DNA of 64,000 bases from Cupriavidus sp. (GCA_031180665.1 JAPSLP010000001.1:1-64000), one strand, 5' to 3'. Positions 29,126 through 40,191 are shown, counted from the first letter of the stretch. Numbers and translations: made by a program. Notes: generated by a model not told the origin, from the sequence alone.

Positions 29126-30196
29126 ATGGCATCGACACCTCCGACCAACCTCGGCGCCGACATCGGCGCGGCCTTCGATCTGCGGCGGCGCGCCAACCTG
29201 CGCTGGACCACGCTGGCGTGGGCGATCGCCTTCGCGGTGCTGGCGGCGCTGCCGTTCGCGCTCGGCGGCGAGGGCAACAAGTTCTATATCGACCTGCTCA
29301 GCAAGGTGATGATCATGGCGATCTTCGCGCTGTCGCTGCAGCTGCTGATCGGCTATACGGGCCTGGTCAGCCTGGGCCACGCGGCGTATTTCGCCACCGC
29401 GGCCTATGCGACCGCGATGCTGGCGCCGCAGTCGGAGCCCGGCAACGGCTGGTGGCTGCTGGTCGCCGCGGTCGCCGCCGCGGCAGTGCTGGCGCTGCTG
29501 GTCGGCATGCTGGTGCTGCGCACGCGCGGCATCTACTTCATCATGGTGACGCTGGCATTCGCGCAGATGGTGTACTTCATCTTCCACGACACCAAGATCG
29601 CCGGCGGCAGCGATGGCACCTATATCTATTTCCGGCCCGAATTCGGCGTGTTCGGCGCGCGCCCGCTGGGCATCGACGATCCCGTGCATTTCTACTGGCT
29701 GGTGCTCGGCGCGCTGATCTTCACCGTGGCGGCGCTGGCGATGGTGCTGCGCTCGCGCTTCGGCCACGCGTTGATCGGCATCCGCCACAACGAGCAGCGC
29801 ATGCGCGCCGCGGGCTTTGCCACCTACCGCTACCAGCTCGGCGCCTTCGTCGCCGGCGGCGCGTTTGCCGGGCTGGCGGGCTATCTGTATGCGATCCAGT
29901 TCGGCTTCGTCAATCCGGAGATCGCGTCGTGGCACCAGTCGGGGAACGCGATGCTGATGGTGATCCTGGGCGGCGTCGGCAGCCTCGCTGGCGCGGTGAT
30001 CGGCGCCTTCTCGTTCGTGCTGCTTGCCGAATGGTTCAGCACGCTGACCAAGCACTGGCAGCTGCTGATGGGCGGCTTCATCATCGCCGCGGTGGCGCTG
30101 TTGCCGGGCGGGCTGGTCGGGTTGGCCGCGCTGGTGCGGCGACGCGTGAGCGGCGGAGTCGGCGGGGTGCGCGGCATGCGGGGAGAGCGGCGATGA
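29126..30196 (+). CDS. ABC importer permease, LivM type
   Basis: The 356-residue partner permease has the LivM features LSLQLLIGYTGLVSLGHAAYF and the coupling loop RHNEQRMRAAGFATYRYQLG. The N-terminal 30 residues are cytoplasmic, and the C-terminal tail is Arg/Gly-rich. Its stop overlaps the LivG-type start by four bases. Confidence 0.93.
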   Translation: MASTPPTNLGADIGAAFDLRRRANLRWTTLAWAIAFAVLAALPFALGGEGNKFYIDLLSKVMIMAIFALSLQLLIGYTGLVSLGHAAYFATAAYATAMLAPQSEPGNGWWLLVAAVAAAAVLALLVGMLVLRTRGIYFIMVTLAFAQMVYFIFHDTKIAGGSDGTYIYFRPEFGVFGARPLGIDDPVHFYWLVLGALIFTVAALAMVLRSRFGHALIGIRHNEQRMRAAGFATYRYQLGAFVAGGAFAGLAGYLYAIQFGFVNPEIASWHQSGNAMLMVILGGVGSLAGAVIGAFSFVLLAEWFSTLTKHWQLLMGGFIIAAVALLPGGLVGLAALVRRRVSGGVGGVRGMRGERR

Positions 30197-31044
30197 GCGC
30201 GCGCCATGGCAACGAACCGGTGCTGCGCGCGGCCGGACTGACGCGCCGCTTCGGCGGCCTGACCGCGGTGTCCGGCGTCGATCTGACGCTGGACCTGCAT
30301 CAGATCCATGCGGTGATCGGCACCAACGGCGCCGGCAAGTCGACGCTGATCAATCTGCTGTCGGGCGAACTGGCGCCGACCGCCGGCCAGCTGTTCCTGC
30401 ACGGGCGCGACGTCACCGGCTGGCCGCAGCCGCGGCTGGCCTGCGCCGGCGTGGGACGCAGCTATCAGCGCAACAACGTGTTCGCGCCGCTGAGCGTGCG
30501 CGAGAACTGCCGCCTCGCGGCACAGTCGCGCGCGCAGCGTGCCTGGCGCCTGTGGGAAAGCGCGCAGGCCTGCCGCACCGCGCGCGCACTCGGCGACGAG
30601 GCGATGGAGCGGGCAGGCCTGTCCGACTGCGCGGCGCTGCCGGCGATGGCGCTGTCGCACGGCCAGAAACGCCAGCTCGAGGTCGCGATGTGCCTGGCCA
30701 CGCAGCCCGTGGCGCTGCTGCTCGACGAGCCGCTGGCCGGCATGGGCGCCGAGGAATCGGCACGCATGCTGGCGCTGCTGCGCGATCTGCGCGAGGGCCA
30801 CGCGATCCTGCTGGTCGAGCACGATATGGACGCGGTGTTCGCGGTCGCCGACCGCATCACCGTGATGGTCAACGGCGTGGTGATCGCCTCGGGCGAGCCG
30901 GCGGCGATTCGCGCCAATCGCGAGGTGCAGCAGGCCTACCTGGGCGAGGACGAGGGCGCGGGCGAGCTTGCCGATGTCGCGGCCGATCCGAATCCCCATG
31001 GCGCAGGCGCGGCCGCCGGCACGCGCAAGGAGTGCGCGGCATGA
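30193..31044 (+). CDS. ABC importer ATPase, LivG type
   Basis: The 283-residue ATPase has Walker A GTNGAGKST, the LivG Q-loop region SYQRNNVFAPLSV, the signature region LSHGQKRQLEVAMCLA (LSHGQ instead of LSGGQ) and Walker B ALLLDEPLAGM. The C-terminal tail after the LivG domain is Ala/Gly-rich. ATGA overlaps join it to the genes on both sides, showing translational coupling. Confidence 0.92.
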   Translation: MSARHGNEPVLRAAGLTRRFGGLTAVSGVDLTLDLHQIHAVIGTNGAGKSTLINLLSGELAPTAGQLFLHGRDVTGWPQPRLACAGVGRSYQRNNVFAPLSVRENCRLAAQSRAQRAWRLWESAQACRTARALGDEAMERAGLSDCAALPAMALSHGQKRQLEVAMCLATQPVALLLDEPLAGMGAEESARMLALLRDLREGHAILLVEHDMDAVFAVADRITVMVNGVVIASGEPAAIRANREVQQAYLGEDEGAGELADVAADPNPHGAGAAAGTRKECAA

Positions 31045-31751
31045 AGCCGATGATCGAAGCCACCGGCGTGCAGGCCTGGTATGGCACCAGCCATGTGCTG
31101 CGCGGTGTCGACTTCCGCGTCGATGCCGGCGAAACGGTCGGCCTTCTCGGTCGCAACGGCATGGGCAAGAGCACGCTGCTGCGGACCTTGCTCGGCCACG
31201 TCACGCAGCGCGCCGGCACCATCGTGGTGGCCGGCCGCGACGTGTCGCGCGCGCGGCCGTACGATGTCGCGCGCCTGGGCGTCGCCTACGTGCCCGAAGG
31301 CCGCGGCATCTTTCCGAACCTGTCGGTGCGCGAGAACCTGCTGATGGCCGCGCGCAAGGGCTGCAACGGCCGTCTCGACTGGGACGAGGCGAGGGTGCTC
31401 GGCCTGTTCCCGCGGCTCAAGGAGCGGCTGGACCACGGCGGCCAGCAGCTCTCCGGCGGCGAGCAGCAGATGCTGTCGATCGGCCGCGCGCTGATGACCA
31501 ATCCCGACTGCCTGATCCTGGACGAGGCCACCGAAGGGCTGGCCCCGAAGATCGTGCGCGAGATCTGGGACGTCATCGCCGCCGTGCGGGGCACCGGCAT
31601 CGCCACGGTGGTGGTGGACCGCAACTATCGCGCGGTGCTGGCACAGGCCGATCGCGTCGTCGTGCTGGAGAAGGGGCTGGTCGCGGCCAGCGGCGCCGCC
31701 GCCGAGCTGGCGGCCACGCCCGGCCTGCTGGAACGGTATCTCGGCGTCTGA
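31041..31751 (+). CDS. ABC importer ATPase, LivF type
   Basis: The 236-residue ATPase carries Walker A GRNGMGKST, the LivF signature QLSGGEQQMLSIGRAL and Walker B LILDEATEGLAP. AAGGAG lies upstream of the ATG. It is the last gene of the five-gene importer; a terminator follows at 31829. Confidence 0.93.
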   Translation: MKPMIEATGVQAWYGTSHVLRGVDFRVDAGETVGLLGRNGMGKSTLLRTLLGHVTQRAGTIVVAGRDVSRARPYDVARLGVAYVPEGRGIFPNLSVRENLLMAARKGCNGRLDWDEARVLGLFPRLKERLDHGGQQLSGGEQQMLSIGRALMTNPDCLILDEATEGLAPKIVREIWDVIAAVRGTGIATVVVDRNYRAVLAQADRVVVLEKGLVAASGAAAELAATPGLLERYLGV

Positions 31752-32126
31752 CGGCCCCGATGTCCGTCTGCATCCGCTGCCATACGAAGCGCGGCCGCCA
31801 TCGGACATAGCAGACATAGCAGACATGGAACGGCGCGAATACCGCTTGTCGCGCCGTTTTTCTATGGCGGGCGCGCCACACCTCGGGGCTTGACCGAGCG
31901 CCGCATCGCTCGCATCCTTGCGTTCCTGGTCAGGGCGATCGCCGGCCGGCCAACGTCTTCGCGCTCCAGCCGCAGCGCGCCGAAACGTTCCCGGAAGGGT
32001 CCCAAAAAGATTCCTGATGACGCTGCCGGCCCGTTTCCACTAGAATGGCGCCCGATTGTGCATTGCAAAAAAACTCCTCGAACAATGCGGCCGGCCGCGG
32101 CATAGTGGGCCTCCCGCTGCGAATCC
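31752..32126. other. Intergenic region between the importer operon and kup
   Basis: About 375 bases with no convincing gene. It holds a three-copy nine-base repeat (31803-31827), the importer terminator, and probably the kup promoter, where a TAGAAT is seen at 32041-32046 without a good -35 box. Confidence 0.5.
31829..31861 (+). terminator. Terminator of the five-gene ABC importer operon
   Basis: AACGGCGCGA and TCGCGCCGTT form a perfect ten-base-pair stem around a ten-base loop, followed by TTTTT. Confidence 0.85.
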
Positions 32127-34025
32127 ATGACACAACCCACCACGAGCCATTATTTCGTCGAGACGCCCAGCATGCGCATGCTGGTACTCGCGGCGATCGG
32201 TGTCGTCTTCGGCGATATCGGCACCAGTCCTCTGTATGCCTTGAAGGAGTGCTTCAGCGCCGAGCATGGCATTCCGTTCAGTCCAGAAGCGGTGATGGGC
32301 GTGATCTCGCTGCTGTTCTGGGCGATGATCCTGGTGGTCTCGATCAAGTACGTGGTGTTCGTGATGCGCGCGGACAACGACGGCGAGGGTGGCGTGCTGG
32401 CGTTGATGGCGCTGGCGCTGCGCAGCGCAGCGCCGCGCTCGCGGCGGGCCAAGGTGCTGATGATGCTGGGCATCTTCGGCGCCTGCATGTTCTACGGCGA
32501 TGCCGTGATCACGCCGGCCATCTCCGTGCTGTCGGCGGTCGAGGGCATCGAGATCGCGACGCCGGCGCTGTCCCACTACGTGATTCCAATCAGCCTGGCG
32601 ATCCTGCTGGTGCTGTTCCTGCTGCAGCGGCGCGGCACCTCGTCGGTGGGCAAGCTGTTCGGTCCCATCATGATGGTGTGGTTCCTGTCGCTGGGCGCGC
32701 TGGGCATCCATCACCTGATCGAGGCGCCCGCCATTCTCGCCGCGATCAATCCGCTGTACGGCGTGCGCTTCCTGCTCGAACATACGCTGCAGGCCTTTAT
32801 CGTGCTCGGCGCGGTGTTCCTGGTGCTGACCGGCGCCGAGGCGCTGTACATCGACATGGGCCATTTCGGCCCTCGGCCGATCCGCCTGTCCTGGTTCGCC
32901 ATCGTGATGCCCTGCCTGATGCTGAACTACTTCGGCCAGGGCGCGATGCTGCTGGGCGACCCCAGCGCGGTGCGCAACCCGTTCTACCTGATGGTGCCCG
33001 AGCTCCTGCTGATCCCGATGGTGCTGCTGGCCACCTGCGCCGCGGTGATCGCCTCGCAGGCGGTGATCTCGGGCGCGTTCTCGCTGACCAGCCAGGCGAT
33101 CCAGCTTGGCTTCATCCCGCGCATGCGCATCCGCTACACCTCGGAAGCCGAGATCGGCCAGATCTATCTGCCGGTGATCAACTGGGTGCTGCTGGTGGCG
33201 GTCGTGCTGGTGGTGCTGGCCTTCAAGAAGTCGGAGAACCTGGCGGCCGCCTACGGCATCGCGGTGACCACCACGATGGTGATCACCACGCTGCTGTCGA
33301 TCGTCGTGATGCGCCACGTGTGGAAATGGCCGCCGGCGGTCGTTGGCGCCGCGGGCGCTGCCTTCCTGGTGATCGACCTGTCGTTCTTCTCGGCGAACCT
33401 GCTGAAGGTTGCCGAGGGCGGCTGGTTTCCGCTGCTGCTGGGCAGCGCCGCCTTCTTCCTGCTGATGACCTGGTACGGCGGCCGCAAGCTGCTGCGCGCG
33501 CGCAGCCTGGAGGAGGGCATTCCGCTGGAGCCCTTCATGGCCGGGCTGCTCGCCCATCCGCCGCACCGCGTCGAGGGCACCGCGGTCTTCCTGACCGGCA
33601 ACACGGAATTCGTTCCCGTCTCGCTGCTGCACAACCTGAAGCACAACCGCGTGCTGCATGAGCGCGTGGTGTTCCTCAGCTTTGTCACGCGCGACATTCC
33701 CTATGTCGACGACGATCACCGGCTCAGCTGCAAGGACCTTGGCGGCGGCGTATTCATCCTGAAGTCCGAATACGGCTTCAAGGAAACCCCCGACGTGCAC
33801 AAGGTGCTCGACCTGTCCAAACGCAAGCTGAACATGGAGTTCGAGCTGATGGAGACCTCGTTCTTCATCGCGCGCGAATCGGTGATCCCGTCGCGCCTGC
33901 CCGGCATGCCGATGTGGCGCGAGACGCTGTTCGCCTGGATGCATCAGAACGGCGCCAAGCCGTCTGACTTCTTCCGCATTCCGGCCAACCGGGTGGTGGA
34001 GCTGGGGACCAAGGTCGAGATTTGA
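32127..34025 (+). CDS. kup: Low-affinity potassium uptake protein Kup
   Basis: Kup imports K+ with protons across the inner membrane and works in acid and at low turgor. The 632 residues fit the family. The N-terminal signature [20 protein letters not shown] is followed by about twelve membrane helices over residues 15-440, including [17 protein letters not shown], and then a cytoplasmic C-terminal domain ending [17 protein letters not shown]. The gene stands alone. No K+-responsive element could be identified. Confidence 0.96.
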   Translation: MTQPTTSHYFVETPSMRMLVLAAIGVVFGDIGTSPLYALKECFSAEHGIPFSPEAVMGVISLLFWAMILVVSIKYVVFVMRADNDGEGGVLALMALALRSAAPRSRRAKVLMMLGIFGACMFYGDAVITPAISVLSAVEGIEIATPALSHYVIPISLAILLVLFLLQRRGTSSVGKLFGPIMMVWFLSLGALGIHHLIEAPAILAAINPLYGVRFLLEHTLQAFIVLGAVFLVLTGAEALYIDMGHFGPRPIRLSWFAIVMPCLMLNYFGQGAMLLGDPSAVRNPFYLMVPELLLIPMVLLATCAAVIASQAVISGAFSLTSQAIQLGFIPRMRIRYTSEAEIGQIYLPVINWVLLVAVVLVVLAFKKSENLAAAYGIAVTTTMVITTLLSIVVMRHVWKWPPAVVGAAGAAFLVIDLSFFSANLLKVAEGGWFPLLLGSAAFFLLMTWYGGRKLLRARSLEEGIPLEPFMAGLLAHPPHRVEGTAVFLTGNTEFVPVSLLHNLKHNRVLHERVVFLSFVTRDIPYVDDDHRLSCKDLGGGVFILKSEYGFKETPDVHKVLDLSKRKLNMEFELMETSFFIARESVIPSRLPGMPMWRETLFAWMHQNGAKPSDFFRIPANRVVELGTKVEI

Positions 34026-34283
34026 ACGCGGCGGCGGGGCCGACAGGCGCCGCCGATCGAATCGAGGCCCGCATGCCGCTGGCGCAGGCCGGTTCGGGGT
34101 GTTTGAAAGTGGGCCGCTGGGCGAGGACGAGATAGGACTGCCTGGTGCCTGCATAGTCGATTCCTCCTGGCGATGGTGCGCGACGCCGGACGGTTTGCCG
34201 GCGTAACGCGTGCCGGCAGTCTCGACGGTGCAAGCCAGGGGGATATCGAAAAACGAACGCGGGCTTTGAGATCCCGTTCCGTG

Positions 34284-34307
34284 ACGGGCGGCACGACGGC
34301 CGCCCGT
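34284..34307 (-). terminator. Hairpin downstream of tex
   Basis: ACGGGCGGC and GCCGCCCGT pair perfectly around ACGACG, seven bases past the tex stop. There is no T tract, so it may be only a stabilising hairpin. Confidence 0.4.
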
Positions 34308-34313
34308 ATCTGC

Positions 34314-36668
34314 TTACCGCTTCAGCTTGGCAAACGCCGCCGCCATCGCGCCGGCGGGTTCGGCTTCGCGTCGGCCGCCGCCCTGGAAGCCGCGGCTGGG
34401 CCGATTGCCGGCGCGCTCCTGCCGCTCGCCGCCGGTCGCGCGATTGCCGCTCTGGCCGGGCTCATCGTCCAGGCGCATCGACAAGCCGATCCGGTTGCGC
34501 TTGACGTCGACTTCCATCACCTTGACCTTGACGATCTGGCCGGCCTTGACGACTTCGTGCGCGTCCTTGACGAACTTGTTCGACAGCGCCGAGATATGGA
34601 CCAGCCCGTCCTGGTGCACGCCGATATCGACAAAGGCACCGAAGGCGGCGACGTTGGTCACCACGCCCTCGAGCACCATGCCGGGCTGCAGGTCCTTGAT
34701 GTCCTCGACGCCGTCCTGGAAGGTGGCGGTCTTGAACTCCGGACGCGGGTCGCGGCCGGGTTTTTCCAGTTCGCTGAGGATGTCGCGCACGGTCGGCAGG
34801 CCGAAGGTGTCGTCGGTGAACTGCGTCGGCGACAGCCCGCGCAGCGCATCGCGGTTGCCCATGACGTCGCGCAGATCCTTGCTGATATGGTCGAGGATGC
34901 GCTTGACCACCGGGTAGGCCTCGGGGTGGACCGAGGAGCGGTCCAGCGGATTGTCGCCGTCGTTGATGCGCAGGAAGCCGGCCGCCTGCTCGAACGTCTT
35001 GTCGCCCAGCCGCGGCACCTTCTTCAGCGCATCGCGATTGGGGAAGGCGCCATTGGCGTCGCGGAACTCGACGATATTGCGCGCCAGCACGCTGTTCAGG
35101 CCCGACACGCGCGCCAGCAGCGGCACCGAGGCGGTGTTGACGTCGACGCCCACGGCGTTCACGCAGTCCTCGACCACTGCATCGAGCGTGCGCGCCAGTT
35201 CGCGCTGGTTGACGTCGTGCTGGTACTGGCCCACGCCGATCGACTTCGGATCGATCTTGACCAGTTCGGCCAGTGGATCCTGCAGCCGGCGCGCGATCGA
35301 TACCGCGCCGCGCAGCGACACGTCCAGGTCGGGAAATTCCTTCGCCGCCAGTTCCGAGGCGGAATAGACCGAGGCGCCGGCCTCGCTGACGACGATCTTG
35401 GTCAGCTTCAGTTCGGGCGCCTGCCGCATCAGGTCCTGCACCAGCTTGTCGGTCTCCCGGCTGGCGGTGCCGTTGCCGATCGACACCAGCGAGACGCCGT
35501 GCTGCTTGGCCAGGCGCGCCAGCGTGGCGAGCGAACCGTTCCAGTCGCGGCGCGGCTCGTGCGGGTAGATGGTGGCGGTCTCCAGCAGCTTGCCGGTGGC
35601 GTCGACCACCGCGATCTTGCAGCCTGTGCGGATGCCCGGGTCGATGCCCATCACCGCCTTCGGACCGGCCGGTGCGGCCAGCAGCAGCTCGTGCAGATTG
35701 CGGCCGAAGATCTTGATCGCCTCGCCTTCCGCGCTCTCGCGCAGCTGCGTCAGCAGTTCGGTTTCGAGGTGCGGCTGCACCTTGACGCGCCAGCACCAGC
35801 GGCAGACGTCGCCCAGCCATTTGTCGGCGGGGCGGTTCAGGTTCTGGATGCCGACATGGCGCGCGATCATCGCCTCGCAGGGATGCGGCACGAGGGCGTC
35901 CTGTTCCTCGCCCAGGCCCAGCTTGATCATCAGCACGCCGGCATTGCGGCCGCGGAACAGCGCCAGCGCGCGGTGCGACGGGATCGTGCGGATGGTCTCG
36001 CTGTAGGTGTAGTAGTCGCGGAACTTCTCTTCCTCCGCGGTTTCCTTGCCTTCGACCACCGACGAGGTGACCACGCCGTTGGCCCACAGATGCTCGCGCA
36101 GCTTGCCCAGCAGTTCGGCGGTCTCGCCGAACTGCTCCGACAGGATGTCGCGCGCGCCGTCCAGCGCCGCCTTGATGTCGGGCACGCCGCCGTCGGCGGT
36201 GGGCTTGCCGTTGACGTACTTGGCCGCCTCGGTCTGCGGATCCAGCGTCGGGTCGGCCAGCAGCGCGTGCGCCAGCGGCTCCAGGCCACATTCGCGTGCG
36301 ATCTGGGCGCGCGTGCGGCGCTTGGGCTTGTAGGGCAGGTACAGGTCTTCGAGCGCCTGCTTGGTGACCGCCGCTTCGATCGCGGTGCGCAGCTCGGGGG
36401 TCAGCTTGCCCTGTTCCTCGATCGAGGCCAGGATCGCCGCACGGCGTTCTTCCATGTCGCGCAGGTACAGCAGACGTTCCTCGAGCGCGCGCAGCTGCGT
36501 GTCGTCGAGGTTGCCGGTGACCTCCTTGCGGTAGCGCGCGATGAACGGCACGGTGGCGCCTTCGTCGAGCAGTTCGACGGCCGCCGCCACCTGGCGGGGT
36601 TGGACGGACAGCTCGGCCGCGATGAGCGACACGATCTTTTGCGTGACGGAAGCTGGCAGGTTGGACAT
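34314..36668 (-). CDS. tex: Tex-family RNA-binding transcription accessory protein
   Basis: Tex is a conserved nucleic-acid-binding protein linked to transcription and RNA processing. The 784 residues have the Tex N-terminal helical region ([26 protein letters not shown], given in outline), a YqgF/RNase H-like domain (about 335-430; [17 protein letters not shown]), a helix-hairpin-helix region (about 500-570; [26 protein letters not shown]) and an S1 domain (about 655-725; [17 protein letters not shown]). A Gly/Arg-rich tail follows. The start MSNLPAS at 36668 gives the standard length (E. coli about 770); a longer upstream frame has no family support. Confidence 0.96.
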   Translation of the reverse strand: MSNLPASVTQKIVSLIAAELSVQPRQVAAAVELLDEGATVPFIARYRKEVTGNLDDTQLRALEERLLYLRDMEERRAAILASIEEQGKLTPELRTAIEAAVTKQALEDLYLPYKPKRRTRAQIARECGLEPLAHALLADPTLDPQTEAAKYVNGKPTADGGVPDIKAALDGARDILSEQFGETAELLGKLREHLWANGVVTSSVVEGKETAEEEKFRDYYTYSETIRTIPSHRALALFRGRNAGVLMIKLGLGEEQDALVPHPCEAMIARHVGIQNLNRPADKWLGDVCRWCWRVKVQPHLETELLTQLRESAEGEAIKIFGRNLHELLLAAPAGPKAVMGIDPGIRTGCKIAVVDATGKLLETATIYPHEPRRDWNGSLATLARLAKQHGVSLVSIGNGTASRETDKLVQDLMRQAPELKLTKIVVSEAGASVYSASELAAKEFPDLDVSLRGAVSIARRLQDPLAELVKIDPKSIGVGQYQHDVNQRELARTLDAVVEDCVNAVGVDVNTASVPLLARVSGLNSVLARNIVEFRDANGAFPNRDALKKVPRLGDKTFEQAAGFLRINDGDNPLDRSSVHPEAYPVVKRILDHISKDLRDVMGNRDALRGLSPTQFTDDTFGLPTVRDILSELEKPGRDPRPEFKTATFQDGVEDIKDLQPGMVLEGVVTNVAAFGAFVDIGVHQDGLVHISALSNKFVKDAHEVVKAGQIVKVKVMEVDVKRNRIGLSMRLDDEPGQSGNRATGGERQERAGNRPSRGFQGGGRREAEPAGAMAAAFAKLKR

Positions 36669-36819
36669 CGGAAAAACACTCAGTCGAAAGCGGGGCATTT
36701 TGCCACAAGCGAAGGGCGCTTCCTCCGGCATGCCGTACGCACGGGGATCGATTCTGAATCGCCCTGGCGGACGGGCCGTGCGCAGGCGCGGCGGCATGCC
36801 CCGATGGTAGAATCCGCCC

Positions 36820-37620
36820 ATGAACCTCAAGCCACGACGGGCCGCTTTGCCGGCATGTTTTCCGGCCGCCGATCGCGCGGCAACGACGGTCGCCGCAGGG
36901 CTGGCCAAGGGCCCGATGCTGGCGGTGACGCTGGCGCTGACGTGCCTGGCCGTGCCGCTGCCCGCGGCGCTGGCGCAGGGGCCGGCTTCCGCCCCGGCAG
37001 CGCGCGCCTTCGCCGAACCGCAGTCGCCGCGCGACTTCGACGCCGAGCGCAAGGCCGTGGCCGATTCGCGGGCCTGGACCAACTACCGCTTCGCGACCGC
37101 CGAGCGCGCCTGCTACGACAAGTTCTTCGTGACCCACTGCATCGAGCGCGCCAAGGAAACCCAGCGCACCGAGCTCGCGGTGCTGCGCGAACGCGAACTG
37201 GAGATCGGCGAGGCCGAGCGCGCCTTCAAGGCCGCCAGCCGCGATCGCGAGCAGGCGCTGCGCCAGGCCGAATACGAGGCCAGCCAGCCGCAGCGCGCCG
37301 CCGAGGAACAGGCCAATCGCGCCGATTTCGAGCGCAAGCAGCAGGAGCAGAGGCTGCGCGACGCGCAGCGCCAGGCCGAGGCGCCCGAACGCGCCGCCAA
37401 TGCCGCGGCCTACCAGCAGAAGCAGGCCGACTACGACGCGCGGATGCGCGAGGCCCGCGAGCGCGGTGCCGAACAGGCACGCCAGCGCGCCGAGAACGCC
37501 AAGGCGTACGAGGCCAAGCAGCAGCAGGCGATCCAGCGGCAGCGCGAGGTCGAGGAGCGCCGCGCCAAGGCCAAGGAAAAGCAGAGCAGCGGCGAGTCGC
37601 CGCGGCCGTTCGGCTTCTGA
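36820..37620 (+). CDS. Hypothetical exported coiled-coil protein
   Basis: Not recognised. The 266 residues start with Arg-rich sequence and a likely signal segment ([20 protein letters not shown], about 34-53). From about residue 75 a very long Glu/Arg/Ala/Gln-rich coiled coil covers almost the rest, with two cysteines near 100-110 ([12 protein letters not shown]). It diverges from tex with about 150 bases between starts. It could be a periplasmic structural or chaperone-like protein. The stop overlaps a possible start of the next small gene by one base. Confidence 0.75.
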   Translation: MNLKPRRAALPACFPAADRAATTVAAGLAKGPMLAVTLALTCLAVPLPAALAQGPASAPAARAFAEPQSPRDFDAERKAVADSRAWTNYRFATAERACYDKFFVTHCIERAKETQRTELAVLRERELEIGEAERAFKAASRDREQALRQAEYEASQPQRAAEEQANRADFERKQQEQRLRDAQRQAEAPERAANAAAYQQKQADYDARMREARERGAEQARQRAENAKAYEAKQQQAIQRQREVEERRAKAKEKQSSGESPRPFGF

Positions 37621-37655
37621 TGATCGACGTCGCCGATGGGGGAGGCCAATGGACG

Positions 37656-37859
37656 ATGGACCGCGATCTGAACACCCTCGAACGCCAGATCATCGAGTTG
37701 CAGATCGAACACCGCGATCTGGACTATCTGATCGACCGGCTGTCCGGCGAGACCGGCCACGATGAACTGCAATTGCGCCGGCTCAAGAAGCGCCGGCTGA
37801 AGCTGAAGGACGCCATCACGCTGCTGCAGCTGCAGCTCGAACCCGACGTACCCGCCTGA
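37656..37859 (+). CDS. YdcH/DUF465 family small protein
   Basis: The 67-residue helical protein (MDRDLNTLERQIIELQIEHR start, ending LQLEPDVPA) matches the DUF465 family of short coiled coils of unknown function. GGAGG lies ten bases upstream. An earlier in-frame ATG at 37620 overlaps the previous stop codon and would add 12 residues, giving 79; the domain begins at the later start. It is coupled to the coiled-coil protein upstream and just precedes the helicase gene. Confidence 0.8.
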   Translation: MDRDLNTLERQIIELQIEHRDLDYLIDRLSGETGHDELQLRRLKKRRLKLKDAITLLQLQLEPDVPA

Positions 37860-37926
37860 TCCCCCGGTCCGCGATCCCGCGGCCCGCCATGCCAGCGCCG
37901 CCGGCCAACACCGGCGGCGCACCGAA

Positions 37927-40116
37927 TTGCTGCCAGCCTTGTCCGATTCCGATCTCTCCCATCCCGGCGACGATGCCGCCGGCCCCGCCATCCAGCCGGA
38001 CGCCGCCGACGCGCGCGCCGCGGCGCTGGCGCGCATCTTCGCGCCGACCGGCACGCTGGCGCAGGCCATCGACGGCTATCGGCCGCGCGATGCACAGGCG
38101 AAGATGGCCGCCGCGGTGGCCGATGCGATCGAGGCGCATGACACGGTGATCGTCGAGGCCGGCACGGGCACCGGCAAGACCTTCGCCTATCTGGTGCCGG
38201 CGATGCTGTGGGGCGGCAAGGTGATCCTGTCGACCGGGACCAAGAACCTGCAGGACCAGCTGTTCCTGCGCGATATCCCGACCGTGCGCCGCGCGCTCAA
38301 TGTGCCGGTCTCGGTCGCGCTGCTCAAGGGCCGCGCCAACTACGTCTGCCACTACCACATGGAGCGGGCGCAGTTGAACGGGCGGCTGGCGTCCAAGCAG
38401 GACGCGGCGTGGCTGCGCGAGATCGCCAACTTCGCCAAGACCACGTCGTCGGGCGACAAGGCCGAACTCGCCAGCGTGCCCGAGAACGCGCCGGTATGGC
38501 AGCTGGTGACCTCGACCCGCGACAACTGTCTGGGCACCGAATGCCCGCACCACAAGGAATGCTTCGTGATGCGGGCGCGCAAGGAAGCGCAGCAGGCCGA
38601 CCTGGTGGTGGTCAACCATCATCTGTTCTTCGCCGACGTGGTGCTGCGCGATACCGGCATGGCCGAGCTGCTGCCGGCGGCCAATACGGTGATCTTCGAC
38701 GAGGCGCACCAGCTGCCGGAGACCGCGACGCTGTTCTTCGGCGACAGCCTGTCGACGAGCCAACTGCTGGAGCTGGCGCGCGATACGGTCGCGGAGGGTC
38801 TGTCGCACGCGCGCGATGCGGCCGACTGGGTCGGCATCGTCGCACCGTTCGAGCGCGCCACGCGCGACTTGCGGCTGGCCTTCGGCAAGGACAATGTGCG
38901 GCTGGCGCTGGGGCAGATCGAGGCCGACGCCCGCATCGGCGAGCCCTTCTTTGAAACGCTCGATGCGCTGGAGAAGGCGTTGAGCGACGTGGTGGCGCTG
39001 CTGCAGGGCCAGGCCGAGCGTGCCGAATCGCTGGAACAGTGCCATCGGCGCGCGCTGGAGCTGGCGCAGCGGCTGGGGGCCTGGCGCGACGACAGTCCGG
39101 CGCCGCAGCCTGAGGCCGCTGCGGGCGAGTCCGGTGCCGCGGCGGAGCAGCCGGCACTGACGGGAACGGCGCTGCCGGGGTCGGATGGCGCGTCAGAGGA
39201 GGCCGCCGGCGAGGCGTCGGCTGCGGCGGAGCGGGCGCCGAACGCCCGGCCCCCCGAAACGGTGCGCTGGGTCGAGGTGTTCTCGCATACCGTTCAGCTG
39301 CACCGCACGCCGCTGTCGATCGCGCCCATCTTCTCGCGCCAGCGTGCCGGCCATCCGCGCGCGTGGATCTTTACCTCGGCGACGCTGTCGGTCAAAGGCA
39401 ATTTCGCCCACTACGCCGCGCAGCTGGGGCTCGACAAGGACCGCTCGCTGTCGCTGCCGAGTCCGTTCGACTACGGCGAGCAGGGCCTGCTGTACGTGCC
39501 GCGCGAACTACCGGCCCCGCAGTCGCCCCAGTTCACCGACGCCGTGGTGGCGGCTGCCTTGCCGCTGATCGAGGCGGCCGGCGGACGCACCTTCCTGCTT
39601 TGCACCACGCTGCGCGCGGTGCAGCGCGCCTCCGACCTGCTGTACGAAGCCTTCGCCGAGCGCGGGTTGCAGTTGCCGATCCTGGTGCAGGGGCAGGCCA
39701 GCCGTACGGAATTGCTCGATCGCTTCCGCGAGCTTGGCAATGCGGTGCTGGTCGGCAGCCAGAGCTTCTGGGAGGGCGTCGATGTGCGCGGCGAAGCGTT
39801 GTCGCTGGTGGTGATCGACAAGCTGCCGTTCGCGCCGCCGGACGATCCGGTGCTGGCCGCGCGCATGGAGGCGTTGCAGAAGAAGGGCCTGAGCCCGTTT
39901 GCCGTGCACCAGTTGCCGCATGCGGTGATCACGCTGAAGCAGGGCGCCGGCCGGCTGATTCGCTCCGAGACCGACCGCGGCGTGCTGGTGATCTGCGACA
40001 CGCGGCTGGTCGAGAAGCCCTATGGACGGCAGATCTGGCAAAGCCTGCCGCCGTTCAAGCGCACGCGCGAGCGCGACACCGTGGTGGCGTTCCTCGAGGG
40101 CTTGAAGAAGGCGTAG
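37927..40116 (+). CDS. DinG/YoaA-like Fe-S ATP-dependent DNA helicase
   Basis: This is an XPD-like superfamily 2 helicase, acting on damaged or structured DNA. The 729 residues show Walker A VEAGTGTGKTFAYL, the DEAH box VIFDEAH and four Fe-S cysteines (ANYVCHYH and NCLGTECPHHKECF). The C-terminal helicase motifs GSQSFWEGVDVRGE and QGAGRLIRSETDRG are intact. A low-complexity Ala/Glu stretch at about 395-435 is an insertion. No ATG begins the frame: the longest reading starts TTG at 37927 and a TTG at 37939 is as likely. YoaA is a closer match than DinG proper. Confidence 0.9.
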   Translation: MLPALSDSDLSHPGDDAAGPAIQPDAADARAAALARIFAPTGTLAQAIDGYRPRDAQAKMAAAVADAIEAHDTVIVEAGTGTGKTFAYLVPAMLWGGKVILSTGTKNLQDQLFLRDIPTVRRALNVPVSVALLKGRANYVCHYHMERAQLNGRLASKQDAAWLREIANFAKTTSSGDKAELASVPENAPVWQLVTSTRDNCLGTECPHHKECFVMRARKEAQQADLVVVNHHLFFADVVLRDTGMAELLPAANTVIFDEAHQLPETATLFFGDSLSTSQLLELARDTVAEGLSHARDAADWVGIVAPFERATRDLRLAFGKDNVRLALGQIEADARIGEPFFETLDALEKALSDVVALLQGQAERAESLEQCHRRALELAQRLGAWRDDSPAPQPEAAAGESGAAAEQPALTGTALPGSDGASEEAAGEASAAAERAPNARPPETVRWVEVFSHTVQLHRTPLSIAPIFSRQRAGHPRAWIFTSATLSVKGNFAHYAAQLGLDKDRSLSLPSPFDYGEQGLLYVPRELPAPQSPQFTDAVVAAALPLIEAAGGRTFLLCTTLRAVQRASDLLYEAFAERGLQLPILVQGQASRTELLDRFRELGNAVLVGSQSFWEGVDVRGEALSLVVIDKLPFAPPDDPVLAARMEALQKKGLSPFAVHQLPHAVITLKQGAGRLIRSETDRGVLVICDTRLVEKPYGRQIWQSLPPFKRTRERDTVVAFLEGLKKA

Positions 40117-40157
40117 CGACGCAGCGGCGTTCGCGGCCCGGTACCGCCGCCCAAACA

Positions 40158-40191
40158 AAAAGCCCGGTTCGGCAGATCGAACCGGGCTTTT
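40158..40191. terminator. Bidirectional terminator between dinG-like gene and bamD
   Basis: AAAAGCCCGGTTCG and CGAACCGGGCTTTT form a perfect 14-base-pair stem with a six-base loop, flanked by A and T tracts, between convergent genes. Confidence 0.88.

Noticed and set aside
34173..37859. A plus-strand frame of more than 1,200 codons across tex
   Set aside because: It is a GC-driven open frame antisense to the certain tex gene; only its last part coincides with the real DUF465 gene.
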